From Bacteroidales bacterium (GTDB lineage Bacteria; Bacteroidota; Bacteroidia; Bacteroidales; VadinHA17): 8,761 nucleotides of DNA. Numbering within the stretch: position 1 is the first letter of the stretch; the number at the start of each line of letters is the position of its first letter. Shown here piece after piece: positions 6,828 to 8,761 of this stretch. Location of the stretch: positions 1 to 8,761 of the forward strand of contig DOTV01000202.1 of assembly GCA_003520925.1 (NCBI GenBank), in the 5' to 3' direction. Under the pieces are notes generated by a model, which was given only the letters and a program-made list of their open reading frames with translations, was not told where the DNA came from and made no database searches. A program made the position numbers and the translations under genes.

Positions 6828-6840
6828 GACTAAATATTCA
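6821..6840. terminator. Weak AT-rich inverted repeat spanning both stop codons
   Basis: TGAATA (6821-6826) and TATTCA (6835-6840) form a 6-bp stem with an 8-base loop that spans the junction of moaE and the protease gene. The stem is AT-rich and no T-run follows, so termination here is only a possibility. It is recorded because no better terminator fits between the two convergent genes. Confidence 0.2.
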
Positions 6841-8575
6841 CTTCATTGCCGGGATTCTCAACAAGGCTTGCGTTTATTGCATTGTCCTGTGGTTCGCGCG
6901 TAATAAGAATAGATCCCTTTTTTCCTTCAAGTATTGAATTATAATACTGACTTTTATTAAGTATCTCAGTTGCCTTTAATACCTGTTCATCGGTTTTAAT
7001 TGTCCAAGCAATTGCTCCCTCCTCGTAAAAATATCTGCCAAGGATCTCATCCTCAAGGAGCCCGGTTATTTCATGGCGAAATGTGTTTAGATCATTGTCC
7101 AGAGTGTGGTTCAGCTCTTTCTGGAGTTCTGTAAAAATCTCCTTGTGGGTATCGTAGTATTTTTCCCTCTTGGCGTTAGTTATAAGTTCATTCAACGATA
7201 TTTCGGTGATTGTTCTGTATGAGAATTTACGACCTGCAAGGTAGTTTTTGAAATCAGTAAAATCCTGGTCGGTGAATTTAAAATCCTCAATTGACTTAAT
7301 CCCCGGATGCATCCAGTAATAAACACTTGCAAAATCGAAAATATAGTTGCGGTATAAAAGCTCAGTGGCTATCTGGCTAAGAATTTCCGGAGCTACCTCT
7401 ATGTCAGGTGTAATTCCTCCTCCATCCTTTACAACCCTTCCACTTCTGGTTTTAAATTCCGAGATAAGCGAATCTGGAATTATTCCGACGCTTCCATCTT
7501 CATTGGGATGCGAAAAGTCGAGGGCCTGAATGCATCTCCCGCTCGGTATGTAGTATTTGGCTGTAGTGACCTTCAGCTGTGTATTATAGCTCAGGGGACG
7601 GGTTATCTGAACAAGACCTTTCCCATACGACCTTTGGCCGACAATTACACCTCTGTCGAGATCCTGGACAGCCCCCGCAACTATTTCAGCGGCCGATGCA
7701 GAACTCCTGTTGATTATAACTGCAAGCGGAATCTTTTCGTCGATTGCGGTTTTTGTGGTTTTAAAGGATTCATCGAATTGTTTCACCTTTCCTTTTGTTG
7801 AAACAATCTCATTTCCTGAACCCACAAACAGGTTTACTACATCCACTGCCTCGGTCAGAAGACCTCCGGGGTTTCCCCTGAGATCAAGAATTATGCGACT
7901 GGCATTTTTATTTTTCAGTTCGGTCAGGGCTTTCCTTACATCGTCAGTGCTATTCTGTGTAAAACTTGAAAATCTAATATAGCCAGTATTGGAATCAACC
8001 ATGCCGAAATATGGAACAGTAGGAACGACAATTTTCTCTCTTTTGACAGCAAAATCCATCTCCTTTCCATTTCTTTCAATTGTAAGATTTATTATTGTTC
8101 CAGGATTTCCCTTAAGTTTTTCGCTTACAACATCGGTGCCAACACCCTTTAATGAGACTCCATCAACTTTTTTAAGGATGTCGCCCGTTTTGATTCCGGC
8201 AACATCAGCCGGGAATCCCTTGTAAACAAGAGATATTACAACATATTCACCCCCGCCTCTTACAAGAGAACCGATCCCGCCGTATTTGCCGGTTGTCATA
8301 AAAGCTACTTCATCGCCTTCAGATTCAGGATAGTATACTGTGTATGGATCTAGAGTCTTGAGCATATTGTCGATCCCGGTTTTTACCAGCTTGTCAGGAA
8401 CCAGCTCATCCACATAGAATGTGTTAAGCTCTCTGAAAAGTGTAAGAAATATATCAAGGTTCTTTGCTATTTTGAAATCCCTCGTCTCCTGGGTGGAAAG
8501 AAATGAAACGCTTACCCCGGCGACTATCAGAATTATAGTCACGATTATGAATCTGGCTGAACGTATCCTTTTCAT
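6830..8575 (-). CDS. Membrane-anchored S41 C-terminal processing peptidase
   Basis: Periplasmic serine protease of the CtpA/Prc family, which trims or degrades proteins from their C-termini. The 581 residues start with a basic N-terminus and one hydrophobic segment (about 8-26), an uncleaved anchor or signal peptide. A PDZ domain follows (about 96-178, with KYGGIGS and GIKTGDILKKVDG), then the protease core. The Ser/Lys dyad is Ser294 (SSASAAEI) and Lys319 (SYGKGLVQ). Their 25-residue spacing equals that of Ser430/Lys455 in E. coli Prc, and Gln323 matches its Gln459. LDLRGNPGG (230-238) is also conserved. The C-terminal 180 residues or so are a helix-rich extension of unknown role. I chose the ATG at 8575; a TTG at 8584 would add only three residues. 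Confidence 0.95.
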   Translation of the reverse strand: MKRIRSARFIIVTIILIVAGVSVSFLSTQETRDFKIAKNLDIFLTLFRELNTFYVDELVPDKLVKTGIDNMLKTLDPYTVYYPESEGDEVAFMTTGKYGGIGSLVRGGGEYVVISLVYKGFPADVAGIKTGDILKKVDGVSLKGVGTDVVSEKLKGNPGTIINLTIERNGKEMDFAVKREKIVVPTVPYFGMVDSNTGYIRFSSFTQNSTDDVRKALTELKNKNASRIILDLRGNPGGLLTEAVDVVNLFVGSGNEIVSTKGKVKQFDESFKTTKTAIDEKIPLAVIINRSSASAAEIVAGAVQDLDRGVIVGQRSYGKGLVQITRPLSYNTQLKVTTAKYYIPSGRCIQALDFSHPNEDGSVGIIPDSLISEFKTRSGRVVKDGGGITPDIEVAPEILSQIATELLYRNYIFDFASVYYWMHPGIKSIEDFKFTDQDFTDFKNYLAGRKFSYRTITEISLNELITNAKREKYYDTHKEIFTELQKELNHTLDNDLNTFRHEITGLLEDEILGRYFYEEGAIAWTIKTDEQVLKATEILNKSQYYNSILEGKKGSILITREPQDNAINASLVENPGNEVNI

Positions 8576-8600
8576 AAAAAGCAATTTTTATAATGAGTGG

Positions 8601-8608
8601 CGAAATTA
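8601..8608 (-). promoter_or_regulatory. Possible -7 box for the protease gene
   Basis: The minus strand reads TAATTTCG, one base off TAnnTTTG, and ends 25 bases before the ATG at 8575. That is almost the same distance as for the box before queD. There is no clear -33 element. The gene may instead be read through from the partial gene 81 bp upstream. Confidence 0.25.
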
Positions 8609-8656
8609 ACAAGAAAATCCGGCAATGAAGCTGGCATTGAAATATTTAAAACAATT

Positions 8657-8761
8657 TTAACTTTTAGTTTGCTTCTTCAGGACATTATCACAAAGCTTTT
8701 CGATCAACTCACCGACAGAATTTTCAATGACATAATATTCAGCTGCAATATCGTTCCGGTA
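8657..8761 (-). CDS. C-terminal end of an unidentified gene (cut by the window edge)
   Basis: An open frame enters from the right edge and gives 34 residues before a TAA at 8657-8659. The peptide is charged and ends in a predicted amphipathic helix (VGELIEKLCDNVLKKQTKS). The stretch AEYYVIENSVGELIEKL vaguely recalls the C-termini of P-loop nucleotide kinases such as dephospho-CoA kinase, but 34 residues are too few to name it. It points the same way as the protease gene, 81 bp away, so the two could share a transcript. Confidence 0.5.
   Translation of the reverse strand, partial: YRNDIAAEYYVIENSVGELIEKLCDNVLKKQTKS

Noticed and set aside
7347..8225. Plus-strand open frames opposite the S41 protease
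   Set aside because: They lie antisense to a gene with clear catalytic motifs and show no recognisable protein features.
1..8761. CRISPR array, toxin-antitoxin pair, phage or defence genes
   Set aside because: No regularly spaced repeats, no small paired genes and no recognisable defence or phage domains were seen on either strand.

Overview
The window looks like ordinary chromosome from a member of the Bacteroidota, probably Bacteroidales or Marinilabiliales. This rests on three things: two good matches to the TAnnTTTG -7 promoter element typical of that phylum, AT-rich leaders without Shine-Dalgarno sequences before the gene starts, and the overall look of the proteins. No species can be named from the sequence alone. 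No rRNA, tRNA, CRISPR array, insertion sequence or transposase gene was found.

Layout from left to right. A short AT-rich leader (1-183) precedes a Mn/cambialistic-type superoxide dismutase (184-909, +) that carries an N-terminal export signal. It converges on a long-chain acyl-CoA synthetase (971-2617, -). A GC-rich hairpin repeat (921-966) fills the space between them. The synthetase gene diverges from a QueD/6-pyruvoyl-tetrahydropterin-synthase-family gene (2782-3234, +). Their shared 164-bp intergenic region holds one -7 box for each direction, a 10-bp palindrome and a perfect 8-bp tandem repeat. DNA polymerase I (polA, 3242-6043, +) follows queD almost without a gap.

After polA comes an 89-bp spacer with a 14-bp tandem direct repeat and a second C4/G5 hairpin repeat. 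Then come moaD (6133-6366, +) and moaE (6402-6827, +), the small and large subunits of molybdopterin synthase. A membrane-anchored S41 C-terminal processing protease (6830-8575, -) meets moaE tail to tail with 2 bp between the stop codons. The last 105 bases hold the C-terminal end of another minus-strand gene, which I could not identify.

The genes cover separate housekeeping jobs: oxidative defence in the envelope, fatty-acid activation, pterin/deazapurine synthesis, DNA repair and Okazaki-fragment processing, molybdenum cofactor assembly, and periplasmic proteolysis. Only MoaD and MoaE clearly work together. All key catalytic residues checked are present, and no frameshift or broken gene was seen. 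I found no convincing new multi-gene system. The points most worth a second look are the unusual RK-type Tat-like signal on the superoxide dismutase with a second in-frame start at the normal cytosolic position, the two switchable hairpin repeats, and the crowded gene junctions.
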